From Acidiphilium sp. PA (GTDB lineage: Bacteria; Pseudomonadota; Alphaproteobacteria; Acetobacterales; Acetobacteraceae), in NCBI RefSeq assembly GCF_026191915.1, contig NZ_JAIMBY010000012.1:51505-115504 (forward strand): 64,000 nucleotides of DNA, written 5' to 3'. Positions 1 to 7,988 of this stretch are shown one piece after another (positions within the stretch are counted from its first letter, which is position 1; each line of letters begins with the position of its first letter). Both the position numbers and the translations under genes were made by a program. Under the pieces are notes generated by a model, which saw only the letters and a program-made list of their open reading frames with translations, had not been told where the DNA came from and ran no database searches.

Positions 1-1255
1 CTACACCATGCGCCTGCTCCGCTGCCTGCCCATGCCCGGCCGCAGCAAGGCCACCGCCCGGCTCGATACCATCAAAGGCTTCCTTCCCCCGCCCGGCTCC
101 ATCATCCCCGGCTGCGTCTTCGCCGATCGCTGCGACCTCGCCGATGCAATCTGCCACACCACCCCGCCGCCCGAACACACCATCGCCACCCACACCAGCC
201 GCTGCCACCACTGGCAGCGCGCCACCGAACAACCGCTCACCGCCACCGAAACACCCATCCCCCCCGCCACCCACAGCCACCAGACCGTCCTGCGCGGCAC
301 CAACATCTCCAAAACCTTCCAGATCGGCACCCGCAGCCTCCACGCCGTCACCAATGTCTCCTTCACCCTCCGCGAAGGCGAAACCCTCGGCATCGTCGGT
401 GAATCCGGCTCCGGCAAAACCACCCTCGCCCGCCTCCTGCTCGGCCTGCTCGAACCCGACCCCGGCAGCCTCATCGAACTCGCCGGCCAACCCGCCGCCG
501 GCCAGGCCGCGTCGCGCACCCAGGATCAGCAAAAAGCCCTGCAAATCGTCTTCCAGAACCCCGATTCCGCCCTCAACCGCTCCCACACCGTCCGCCACCT
601 GATCGGCCGCGCCCTCGCCCGCCTCGCCAGCCTCTCCGGCACCGCCCGCACCACGCGCCTCACCGAACTCATCCACGCCGTCCGCCTGACCGACCGCCAC
701 CTCGGCATGCGCCCCCGCCAACTCTCGGGCGGCCTCAAACAACGGGTCGCCATCGCCCGCGCCTTCGCGGGCTCCCCCCGCGTCGTCATCTGCGACGAAC
801 CTACCTCCGCCCTCGATGTCTCGGTCCAGGCCGCCATCCTCAACCTCCTCGCCGACCTCCAGGCCCGCGAAAACACCAGCTACGTCTTCATCTCCCACGA
901 CCTCGGCGTGGTGCGCTACCTGTCCGACCGCATCGCCGTCCTCTACCTCGGCCGCATCATGGAAATCGGCCCCGCCGAAGCCGTGTTCGAAGGCCCCCAC
1001 CACCCCTACACCGAAGCCCTGCTCTCCTCGATCCCAACCCCCTTCAACGAATCCACCACCCCCGAAACCACCCGCATCCGCCTCCACGGCGACATCCCCA
1101 GCCCGCTGACCCCCCCCACCGGCTGCGTCTTCCACACCCGCTGCCCCCGCAAACTCGGCCCCATCTGCGAAACCACCGAACCCACCTCCGAAACCATCAA
1201 CGACCACACCATCGCCTGCCACATCCCCCGCGACCAACTTGGCAAACGACCGTAG
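1..1255 (+). CDS. Fused di/oligopeptide ABC transporter ATP-binding protein, 5' end outside window
   Basis: The reading frame is open at the left edge: codons before the first ATG (position 8) read Y-T, continuing the P-Y-T-x-x-L-L tail typical of Dpp/Opp ATPases. The first ~70 residues are an oligo_HPY tail (PGCVFADRCDLA), so this is the end of a first ATPase fused to a complete second one. Counting from position 8, the second domain has Walker A GESGSGKTT (131-139), Q-loop VFQ (181-183), signature LSGGL (239-243), Walker B VVICDE (259-264), the switch His (297) and its own oligo_HPY tail (CVFHTRCP). It would energise import of peptides or similar solutes. The tandem layout resembles GsiA/YejF; the substrate cannot be read from this fragment. 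Confidence 0.9.
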   Translation, partial: YTMRLLRCLPMPGRSKATARLDTIKGFLPPPGSIIPGCVFADRCDLADAICHTTPPPEHTIATHTSRCHHWQRATEQPLTATETPIPPATHSHQTVLRGTNISKTFQIGTRSLHAVTNVSFTLREGETLGIVGESGSGKTTLARLLLGLLEPDPGSLIELAGQPAAGQAASRTQDQQKALQIVFQNPDSALNRSHTVRHLIGRALARLASLSGTARTTRLTELIHAVRLTDRHLGMRPRQLSGGLKQRVAIARAFAGSPRVVICDEPTSALDVSVQAAILNLLADLQARENTSYVFISHDLGVVRYLSDRIAVLYLGRIMEIGPAEAVFEGPHHPYTEALLSSIPTPFNESTTPETTRIRLHGDIPSPLTPPTGCVFHTRCPRKLGPICETTEPTSETINDHTIACHIPRDQLGKRP

Positions 1256-1281
1256 GGTGGGGTGCACTTCCGCACCCCACC
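1256..1281 (+). terminator. GC hairpin after the ABC gene
   Basis: A perfect 10-bp stem, GGTGGGGTGC / GCACCCCACC with a 6-nt loop, starts directly after the stop codon. No U tract follows, so it may be a 3'-end stabiliser or a weak terminator rather than a classic intrinsic one. Confidence 0.45.
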
Positions 1282-1314
1282 ACCCGAGCAAAAGATCGCA
1301 AAGCAAAAGCAAGA

Positions 1315-1336
1315 CTTCTTTTTTGCAAAAAAGAAG
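1315..1336. repeat. AT-rich palindrome, family 1, copy R1
   Basis: CTTCTTTTTT-GC-AAAAAAGAAG is a perfect 22-nt palindrome followed by CAAAAAACTCC. The same core with the same flank recurs at eight other places in this window. Here it lies 60 nt beyond the ABC gene stop. Confidence 0.8.
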
Positions 1337-1719
1337 CAAAAAACTCCTATGAATCTGGCCGAACGCCGCTAAAGCGACGCAGCCCCCACCAAACCGCCCC
1401 CGCTACAAAAAACCCGCCATTCCGAGCGCAGCGCGGCAATCCAGCCCAGCAACGCCCCGGTCCATCACAATCACGCACCGGCCTGCAATGGTGACGTACT
1501 CTTGGGCTGTCAGCTAAGTGACAACTTGGCGCAACCTGGTACGTCGGCCCGATTCCCATGCTGGCATGAAAGCGGCCACCGTAATGGAACGGCACGGTTG
1601 TGGCGCGTCGTCGAGCCGATGTAGTATTCGGATATGGGGCGGAGACCGACCACAACTTGGCACCGGATTTTCGATTTTTCGAATAACCCGCTCGCCCATC
1701 CGGCTATGGCGCAAACGGC
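1337..1719. other. Non-coding stretch before the toxin gene
   Basis: I see no convincing gene. Short frames exist on both strands but none has a recognisable motif. The TNT gene frame is closed by an in-frame TAA at 1684-1686, so no delivery domain is encoded directly upstream. A 12-mer (1524-1535) also occurs at 5730-5741 beside IS debris. Confidence 0.5.
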
Positions 1720-2265
1720 ATGAGCGACGTTCAAGGAATTTACCGGCAGAGCCAGCCCACACCGTCACCGTTCCCGCCCTATCCATATTTTGAACTGACG
1801 GCCAGGGATGCCGTCTACCTGCTGGTGCCGCATTCGGTTGCGAACCGCGGTGTAAAACGCTTCGCGATGTTCGGTGACGGCAATGGCATGCCGCAGGATT
1901 TCATCGGCAAGCTCCGCTTCGAGCACCTGCTTGATGATCTGAAGAAACTATCACGGCTGCGGAACGATGAGTTTTCATCGGAACCCGTCAGTCAAACACG
2001 TGATCCAGGACCACAAATTGACCGATATGGATCAAACTTTGGCAAGTTTCTTTCACCGAAAGGCGCGTCTTTCGGGGCCAGAGCGCTTCCCTACGACGAA
2101 AGTGCGATGCCATATCATGCGTTTGAGGTGTTAAAGCCTCTGACGGTGCCGTCTGGGCGTGCTGCAGCTTGGTTTGGCGAAGAAGGCGGCGCTACCCAGT
2201 ATATGACGTCCAGTTCGGTCAGCGATTTGATTAAAAATGGCTTTCTTAAGGAAATTGATCCATGA
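1720..2265 (+). CDS. TNT-domain protein, putative NAD(+) glycohydrolase toxin
   Basis: The protein has 181 residues. Residues 100-180 match the TNT fold (tuberculosis necrotizing toxin type NAD/NADP glycohydrolase): IDRYG, GKFLSPKG, RALP, PYHAFEVLKPL, WFGEEGG and a C-terminal SVSDLIKNGFLKEI. By my recollection of the M. tuberculosis TNT work, the catalytic Arg, His and Gln correspond to R102, H133 and Q160; the position of a catalytic Tyr is F110 here. The first ~90 residues are a Pro-rich linker-like segment. There is no signal peptide, Rhs, LXG, PAAR or filamentous delivery domain, so this looks like an orphan toxin tip or cassette. Its stop overlaps the next start (ATGA), which fits toxin-immunity pairing. 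Confidence 0.8.
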   Translation: MSDVQGIYRQSQPTPSPFPPYPYFELTARDAVYLLVPHSVANRGVKRFAMFGDGNGMPQDFIGKLRFEHLLDDLKKLSRLRNDEFSSEPVSQTRDPGPQIDRYGSNFGKFLSPKGASFGARALPYDESAMPYHAFEVLKPLTVPSGRAAAWFGEEGGATQYMTSSSVSDLIKNGFLKEIDP

Positions 2266-2537
2266 ACAAGCATGATATGAAAAAAATATTAGATGAAAAC
2301 GGTATAAAAGAAAATGTAATATACGAGATGCAGGATACCAACATTGGTGATCTTTTGGGTATTGAGGAAACTATACAAGGCTGGACTGTTTATTATAGCG
2401 AGCGCGGAAAAAAAGAAATATTGGAAATATTTGATAACGAGGATTCAGCTTGCCGGGCGATGCTACAGAAGGTTTCACAAAGGATGCTGGAAGATTATGG
2501 AGAAGTAGTTGATTTTTCAGAATATCAAGAATCCTGA
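2262..2537 (+). CDS. Small acidic protein, candidate immunity protein for the TNT toxin
   Basis: The protein has 91 residues, is acidic, and starts on the ATGA overlap with the toxin. It contains GWTVYYSERGKK followed by IFDNEDSACRAML, a pattern I associate with small polymorphic-toxin immunity families (W-x-V-Y-Y-S-E-R-G, then F-x-x-E-x-x-A-C); I cannot name the Pfam family with certainty. Base composition is strikingly AT-rich (many AAA, ATA and GAA codons) beside a GC-rich chromosome, pointing to recent transfer. Position, size, charge and overlap all suggest it neutralises the neighbouring NADase; binding is inferred. Confidence 0.65.
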   Translation: MNKHDMKKILDENGIKENVIYEMQDTNIGDLLGIEETIQGWTVYYSERGKKEILEIFDNEDSACRAMLQKVSQRMLEDYGEVVDFSEYQES

Positions 2538-2580
2538 GTGTCCATCCGGGAACACCTTGAATCTTTGGAGTCACTTGTGA

Positions 2581-2706
2581 TTCCATCTCGACGGCCTCGT
2601 GAAAGCGCGTGGCATCGCGCTTACCGGTGATGAAATCGCGGAGCTGGAAGCCCTGGCCGACGCCGCCCAGGTGAACACCCGCGACTAGTGGGAAAAAGAA
2701 ATGTGA
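2581..2706 (+). pseudogene. Aldo/keto reductase C-terminal remnant
   Basis: From a stop at 2578-2580 one frame reads LTGDEIAELEALADAAQV, then NTRD, an in-frame TAG (2686-2688), then WEKEM and TGA. This matches the usual C-terminus of a family of aldo/keto reductases (L-x-x-x-E-I-x-x-L-E-A-L-A-D-x-x-x-V-N-T-R-x-W-W-E-x-x-M). Only about 40 codons survive and they contain a nonsense codon, so this is debris. It is not a copy of the intact reductase at 7989, whose tail differs. Confidence 0.55.
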
Positions 2707-3122
2707 TGGAAGCGCCGATGCTTCGAGCTGTCTGAGCGTCCCAGGCCGACCCAAGTCAACCGCCAGAATCCCGGTTGGGCAATCCCAAAAGCTGACACTC
2801 GTGACGCAGTCGCAGTTCTCTTGGTAACCCGCGGGAGGCAACTGCAGGATTGAGCGAAGGCACCAACTGTGAAACACAACTTCAAGAAACGCGGAAGCAT
2901 CGATGGCAGCTTTGTTCATCGAGGACATCGTCGGCAAACCGAAGCCGGGTGAACTGAAAATTCCTGCCGGTCCGAGCCCAAACCGCACGACCCACCCACC
3001 CCACCGCATCGACCAGCGTCAGCAGCTTCGCGCTCAAATGAGACACTGTAAGCAGCCGCGATGACACGTAAAAGCGGACATTATGTGGTGCAACTCCAGA
3101 GGCATTGCACCCTACGCTCACT
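2707..3122. other. No recognisable gene between the island fragments
   Basis: About 415 nt between the reductase remnant and the convergent end of the AriB-like gene. Short frames are present on both strands without recognisable domains. Composition returns towards GC-rich. It is probably more decayed island sequence. Confidence 0.4.
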
Positions 3123-3977
3123 TCAGGGGTAAGTGGCTAACACATCAACGACTAGCCAGCGTAGCCCTTCGAAATTGCAATTTTTGGCCGCTCTGAAAGT
3201 AAGGGAATCGAACGTAACGCTACCGAGTCTGTATTTTGACTTAATATAGTGAAACAGCATTGATAGCCAGAATTTTCCACTTATAATTTGGCTCTCGGAT
3301 GCACGATAAAATCCCAATAAACGTGTATCGCTCGAAAGAGGTTCTGCAGGCTTTGGAATACCTCGTTGATCGCAGATAGCATTGATATCGTCCAAATATT
3401 TGGACATCAGGATAGGACAAATCTCCCATAGCTGCTTTGATTTACAAAAACTTTCTGGTTTTAGGCGACAGTTGGCGATTCCCAAATCTTCTAGCTGGGC
3501 GAAGTAGAAGAGCGAAAAAAGAGTTCTAAGATCGTTCCCAATCTCGGAAATCGTTTTTTCAAGACGCAAATTTCTTCGAACCTCTTCCCTTCCGATCTTT
3601 GGATCCGATTCAACAACAATTTCAACCATTGCTTCTTCCTGTAGGAAAAAGTTTTCAATGCAGAATCTGTCTAGATAAAATAAGCCCTTGATGTCTTCCT
3701 TCTTGTTGAGTAGATCATCGAAATCCTTGTCGAGAATGTAAACACGTTTCTGTAATGAGTTGGCTCCACATTCTTTTGCATGAGCAAGAACACTTGGCTT
3801 CCCACCAAGAGGAAAGATTTTCTCAAAAATTAGCTCTGGAAATATTGCCTTTAAAATAACAAAATAGAGATTCTCCTGGTCAGCATCCTCAACATAAAAA
3901 TAAAACTCATTATAACTTCGATAGAAAATGTCCGTAGCAGCCAAGCCACCTTCGCTTCTCTGAGGAAGAGCAATCAT
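3123..3977 (-). CDS. ariB: DUF4435/TOPRIM protein, AriB-like effector of a PARIS anti-phage system
   Basis: A 284-residue protein of the DUF4435 type. The TOPRIM-like core is visible as FYFYVEDADQENLYFVIL (acidic Glu near residue 30 with this start) and, 60 residues on, VYILDKDFDDLL, giving the E and DxD pattern of TOPRIM nucleases. The frame is open with a TTG up to 4037 and a GTG at 3989; I prefer the ATG at 3977 because it puts the catalytic Glu about where known AriB proteins have it. It lies directly downstream of an AAA ATPase gene. In PARIS, AriA sequesters AriB until a phage trigger such as an anti-restriction protein releases it, and AriB then cuts tRNA. Composition is AT-rich relative to the chromosome. 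Confidence 0.75.
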   Translation of the reverse strand: MIALPQRSEGGLAATDIFYRSYNEFYFYVEDADQENLYFVILKAIFPELIFEKIFPLGGKPSVLAHAKECGANSLQKRVYILDKDFDDLLNKKEDIKGLFYLDRFCIENFFLQEEAMVEIVVESDPKIGREEVRRNLRLEKTISEIGNDLRTLFSLFYFAQLEDLGIANCRLKPESFCKSKQLWEICPILMSKYLDDINAICDQRGIPKPAEPLSSDTRLLGFYRASESQIISGKFWLSMLFHYIKSKYRLGSVTFDSLTFRAAKNCNFEGLRWLVVDVLATYP

Positions 3978-3999
3978 CTTATCTGTCACGTCATTGGCC

Positions 4000-5292
4000 T
4001 CAGAAGAGTACGCAAGAAGATTTTCGGCCCGCCACAATTTCCGGTGAGTGAGTTGCTACAAGAACTTGCGTCTTGTTAGGGCGAAGCCTCAAAAATGAAT
4101 CCATAAAATCTGTTTGCCATTTCGGGTGAAGAGACAATTCGGGTTCATCAACGATGAAGATCGAACTTTCAGTTGCTTCAAAGGCCATGAGCGCAAATAA
4201 GATAATGATTTGGGTCTCCCCCGATGACAATTTTTGAATAGGTCGGTAATTACCGACCGAATTACCGTTCTTCAACTCAGTGAAGACAAGCCTTCCAGTG
4301 TTGTCGTCAGCTACAACTGACTTTCCACTATCCTTTAAAAATAAATTGACGGATTTTAAATATTCGCTCAGTCGGTTGAATGCCGCCGCGTTACTTTCTT
4401 CAAATTCTTTAAAAGCACGGGCTAATTGATCGACTCTAGAAAACTGGGATTGGATTAAATCTACAACCTTACCAGATGTTTGTGAACTTTTATCAACCTC
4501 CTGGCCTAAGCTCCTAAAATAACTAAAGTATTGCTCTACGCGTTGTCTCACATTCTCCAACGGGATTGATGCTGACAGATACTCTTTGACCTTTTTTTCC
4601 AGTTGTTCTGTACTCTCCTTGGGAATTTGGAAGCCGGTTGAAGATAGATCCTCACTGTCTGGACTATGCAAAGCCGTCAAGATTATTCGAGATTTAAGTT
4701 GAGTATCATTTTCTCGCGCCGCTTTTCGGTATTCTGCGTATTGCTCACCGAAAATTTTTTGAACGTGCTGTAGCGGGGTAATTTGCTTCCTGAGACGATT
4801 CCGAACCATCGCTTGCGGCGATTCGTTATAAATGACTTCTTCGATCTCAGCCGTAATTGTTCTTTCGAGAGAGATAACAGTAGGTTTTTTCAAACTTCTT
4901 AAAAAAATCCAGATTTTTTTCTCATGCTCTTCTGGGGTCAAACCTCTATATCGTTCTTCATCTGCCCCCCCGGGCTCTTTAGGCTCGACTTTGATCGAAA
5001 TGGGCGAAAATTGATCATGCGCGCATTCGACCTTGATCAAAACTTCAACTGCGGATCGTTCTGCAATAATTGTATAATCTTTATCGTTAATCTCTAGATT
5101 GAGCCGCAACTGACAGTAATCTTGGGTGGCAAGCTTGGGAACGTTGGGCGTAAGTAGCCAATCAATAACACTAAGGGCACTTGTCTTGCCGCTTCCGTTA
5201 ATACCCACGAGAAGGTTTAGGTCATTAAAGAACCTCAAGCTCAGGTTCAATGTACCATACAGGTCTTGGATACTTAGGGAAATAAGTCGCAT
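4000..5292 (-). CDS. ariA: SMC/OLD-like AAA ATPase, AriA-like sensor of a PARIS system
   Basis: A 430-residue ATPase with Walker A GINGSGKTS (30-38), a long helical middle, ABC-type signature KLSSGETQ (about 354-361), Walker B SIFIVDEPELSLHP (about 377-390) and the THSPE switch (about 414-418). This is the AAA_15/AAA_21 arrangement found in AriA, RloC- and OLD-like defence ATPases. Pairing with a DUF4435 gene 22 nt downstream makes PARIS the best match. The protein ends 14 residues after THSPE, and the AriB frame is open across the junction (4000-4037), so a former fusion or a frameshift between the two is possible. It is AT-rich, like its partner. Confidence 0.78.
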   Translation of the reverse strand: MRLISLSIQDLYGTLNLSLRFFNDLNLLVGINGSGKTSALSVIDWLLTPNVPKLATQDYCQLRLNLEINDKDYTIIAERSAVEVLIKVECAHDQFSPISIKVEPKEPGGADEERYRGLTPEEHEKKIWIFLRSLKKPTVISLERTITAEIEEVIYNESPQAMVRNRLRKQITPLQHVQKIFGEQYAEYRKAARENDTQLKSRIILTALHSPDSEDLSSTGFQIPKESTEQLEKKVKEYLSASIPLENVRQRVEQYFSYFRSLGQEVDKSSQTSGKVVDLIQSQFSRVDQLARAFKEFEESNAAAFNRLSEYLKSVNLFLKDSGKSVVADDNTGRLVFTELKNGNSVGNYRPIQKLSSGETQIIILFALMAFEATESSIFIVDEPELSLHPKWQTDFMDSFLRLRPNKTQVLVATHSPEIVAGRKSSCVLF

Positions 5293-5534
5293 TCTAGATC
5301 ACTCTCGCAATTCATATTTCTTATAGAGGCATTTACAACGTTATACGATCTAGAATAGTCCATCCTCAAGCGGCCATCTACCTTTCGGTCCGCCAGCCCC
5401 GATAAGATTTAGACTACCAATGTTCGCTCGGAGATGTAAAGCGGGCTATCGAGGTTTCTTGGACGACGGCAAGCCTAGCCGTGCTGCCCTGGGTCTGCAA
5501 CCCGGGGTAGGACATCCCTCGCGGAACACGGGCT

Positions 5535-5681
5535 TTATATCAGGGTTGTGGCGCGACAAACACGGTGGGAAAGGGAATCAACGCGCTTGGCGTGCAGATC
5601 GTGGGCATAAAGCTCGTCAATGAATGCGCGGATATCCCTCAGCCGCCCACCATCACGTAATTTCGATTCTGCAATTCCCAT
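5535..5681 (-). pseudogene. N-terminal remnant of an IS4-type transposase
   Basis: Reading leftwards from an ATG at 5681, 48 codons give MGIAESKLRDGGRLRDIRAF, then IDELYAHDLHAKRVDSLS, before drifting out of family and stopping at 5535. The D-L-H-A-K-R-V-x-S-L block is characteristic of the N-terminus of a group of IS4-family transposases. No catalytic domain follows, so the element is truncated. The flanking stretches 5293-5534 and 5682-5767 hold nothing else I recognise. Confidence 0.6.
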
Positions 5682-5767
5682 AATCCACCCTCATCCATGG
5701 ATTCCAACGCTCGGTAGAGAATCGCAGCGACTTGGCGCAACACCTGGACCTATGGAAAACGGGGGGT

Positions 5768-6025
5768 TCATGAGCCAAACCGGTCAATCCGCTTTCGGCC
5801 ATTGTAAGACATTGGCTGTCGCGTTGAATACGGCCAATCCGCCGCCCCGCACACAAGCCCATACTTCACGGGGTTGAAATGAACATAATCGACATGCGCC
5901 CCATAGTCCGCATCGTCACGGATCGTATGCTCCCAGATCCCGTGCCGCCGAAACCGCCGATGCCCCAGATAAAACTTTGTCACCCTGAGTCCGTGCCGCC
6001 AAAACCACCCATGCCCCAGAGTCAA
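5768..6025 (-). pseudogene. REP-associated tyrosine transposase (RAYT) C-terminal remnant
   Basis: Residues IWEHTIRDDADYGAHVDYVH, then FNPVKYGLV and DWPYS, are the diagnostic C-terminal half of RAYT (TnpA_REP, Y1-type) proteins. The part before it, which should carry the HUH motif, is missing; it is replaced by an internally duplicated stretch (WFWRHGLRVTKFYLGH and RRFRRHG) that mirrors an imperfect DNA direct repeat (5939-5967 and 5992-6021). The catalytic residues are therefore absent. RAYTs mobilise short palindromic REP elements, and family 1 palindromes are abundant here, one being 11 nt away. Confidence 0.7.
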
Positions 6026-6035
6026 AAAGTTTTTT

Positions 6036-6059
6036 GCTTCTTTTTTACAAAAAAGAAGC
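6036..6059. repeat. AT-rich palindrome, family 1, copy R2
   Basis: GCTTCTTTTTT-AC-AAAAAAGAAGC preceded by AAAAAGTTTTTT, the opposite orientation to R1. It lies between the RAYT remnant and the next gene. Confidence 0.8.
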
Positions 6060-6118
6060 GCTTCCCTCCCTGACTTTTTCCTTTCTCACCCCCCACCGAT
6101 CATGGTCTAACCCTCCCC

Positions 6119-6838
6119 ATGATCGCAAACGCGCCGTTCATGCCTGCCGACCCGACCGAGCGCTTCACGGTGATCTTCCGCGCCCTGCAGCGCTCGGTCG
6201 CGGACAACGGCTACCGCCTCAAAATCCACGGCCCGCTCATCGTCCTGATCTGGAACTACCTCGCCGGCCAGATCGCCCGCTTCGCCCGCATCGCATCCCG
6301 CCCACCCCAATCCCCCCGCACCCGCGCTCCCGGACCGGTCGAGCGCGAACCCGCCAATCCCAATCCCAATCCCAAACCACCCGTCACCCTGCCGCGCGGC
6401 TTCGCCTGGCTCATCCGCCTGCTCCCCAACGGCCCCGCCACCGTCGTCGCCGGTGCCGCCGCCCGCGCCGATCTCCAGCTTTTCATGGAAGACCCCATCG
6501 TGCTGGAGCTGCTGGCCACCCACCCCAGCCTCGGCCGCATCCTCCGCCCCCTCCACACCATGCTCGGCCTGCGTCCCCCCCAAATCATCAAACGCCCCAG
6601 AAAACCCCGGAGCGAACCCACAAACCCCGCCACCCCCCGCCCCAAACGCCCCCGCCCCAGGCGCCAGCCCGACTTCATGGCCCAATACAAAGTCAACCCC
6701 GACGGCAGCATCGACTTCACGCCCGAACAACTCCGCGACATCCTCGGCCCACCCCCACCACCCGTCCCGCCCTGGCACCACCCCTTCGTGCCCTCCTTCG
6801 ATGCCAAAAAAATGTGGCGCAAAGGCCCACGGGGCTGA
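6119..6838 (+). CDS. Conserved-looking hypothetical protein, Pro/Arg-rich
   Basis: A 239-residue protein starting at an ATG. The N-terminal ~60 residues (AFMPADPTERF-type start, then LKIHGPLIVLIWNYLAGQIA) look helical and perhaps membrane-associated. A Pro-Asn-rich linker (about 80-97) follows, then a second ordered block around 100-160, and a basic Pro-rich tail ending in IDFTPEQLRDILGPPPP. I do not recognise a family. Codon use is GC-rich like the core genome, so it is probably resident. It stands alone between repeat R2 and a LysR gene. Confidence 0.6.
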   Translation: MIANAPFMPADPTERFTVIFRALQRSVADNGYRLKIHGPLIVLIWNYLAGQIARFARIASRPPQSPRTRAPGPVEREPANPNPNPKPPVTLPRGFAWLIRLLPNGPATVVAGAAARADLQLFMEDPIVLELLATHPSLGRILRPLHTMLGLRPPQIIKRPRKPRSEPTNPATPRPKRPRPRRQPDFMAQYKVNPDGSIDFTPEQLRDILGPPPPPVPPWHHPFVPSFDAKKMWRKGPRG

Positions 6839-6964
6839 TGCACGCCTATTTCATTACGGTATCGTATTGAAAAAGGATACGCGAGGCGTGGAAAAGCCCC
6901 AATCGGTGACCCCCTCGTCCTTCACCCCTTGCCATTGCCGCCAACCCCGACAAAACTCGCCGGA

Positions 6965-7912
6965 ATGCCCGCGAAACCCATCATCAACCGCAGCTGGATT
7001 CCCCTCAACGCCCTGCGCGCCTTCGAGGCGGTAGGTCGCCACCTCAGCTTCACCGCCGGCGGTCAGGCGCTGAATGTCTCCCAAAGCGCCCTGAGCCGGC
7101 ATGTGCAGACGCTCGAATCCCTGCTCGGCTCGCCCTTGCTCATCCGCCGCCCGCACGGTCTCGAACTCACCGCCTCGGGTCAGGCGCTCCTCCCGGCCAT
7201 CAGCCGCTCGTTCGATGCCATCGAGCGCGAAATGAACGAGATTATCCGCAACCGCGGCCGCCCCAGCCACCAGCGCACGCTGCGGGTCCACATGCCGCCC
7301 AGCTTCCTGCAGCAAATCGCCATCCCGGCGCTGAAATACTTCCACCGCCAATACCCCGACATCCTGATCGACGTGTTCTCCTCCAACGGCACCGGCATGC
7401 CCAACGAAGAGCCCGACGTCGCCGTGGTCTACGACCGTCCGCAGGTCAGCCAGACCGTGACCGACCTGCTCTGGATGATCGACGTCGCCCCCGTCTGCGC
7501 CCCCGAGATCGCCGAAGCCCACAAGGGCAAATCGCTCGAACAATTCCTGCGCGACAACGAGCTTCTGCACGTCAAACTCGAAGGCCAGGCCCGCGGCATC
7601 AAATGGGCCAGCTACGCCCAGCAACTCGGGCTCGACGTCAATACCGACCGCGGCCTCGCCTTCGATACCGCCAGCTACGCCACCAGCTACGCCATCTCCG
7701 GCGCCGGCGTCGCCCTCACCGACCTCAATCTCTTCGCCCCGGAACTCGCCGCCGGCCGCCTCGTCGTGCCCTATGATGCCGTCATCGACGAAGGCTACGG
7801 CTACTTCCTCATCCTCCGCCCCGAAGACCTCGCCGACCCGGTCGTCGCCCTCTTCCGCAGCTGGATGATCGAACACTGCGCCCGCCCACCCGCCGCTGAT
7901 CGGCCGATTTGA
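6965..7912 (+). CDS. LysR-family transcriptional regulator, GcvA-like
   Basis: A 315-residue LysR regulator. The N-terminal winged helix-turn-helix reads [19 protein letters not shown], then [18 protein letters not shown]; a periplasmic-binding-like effector domain fills the rest. The [11 protein letters not shown] opening and S-F-T-A-A-like helix are of the GcvA/AmpR type. I chose the ATG at 6965 rather than an in-frame TTG at 6929 because the upstream codons have no domain content. It is 76 nt upstream of, and co-oriented with, an aldo/keto reductase that it may control. Confidence 0.88.
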   Translation: MPAKPIINRSWIPLNALRAFEAVGRHLSFTAGGQALNVSQSALSRHVQTLESLLGSPLLIRRPHGLELTASGQALLPAISRSFDAIEREMNEIIRNRGRPSHQRTLRVHMPPSFLQQIAIPALKYFHRQYPDILIDVFSSNGTGMPNEEPDVAVVYDRPQVSQTVTDLLWMIDVAPVCAPEIAEAHKGKSLEQFLRDNELLHVKLEGQARGIKWASYAQQLGLDVNTDRGLAFDTASYATSYAISGAGVALTDLNLFAPELAAGRLVVPYDAVIDEGYGYFLILRPEDLADPVVALFRSWMIEHCARPPAADRPI

Positions 7913-7988
7913 ACATGGCAACAGTGCGCGGCCTTTTCGCGCCCGCGCCACACACTCATATACCGGGCCAATCAATCAGGAGCAGCGC

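Noticed and set aside
1524..5741. A 12-bp direct repeat (1524-1535 and 5730-5741) bracketing the island, possible att sites or IS ends.
   Set aside because: Twelve-base matches are expected many times by chance in 64 kb, the flanks diverge at once, and no integrase is present.
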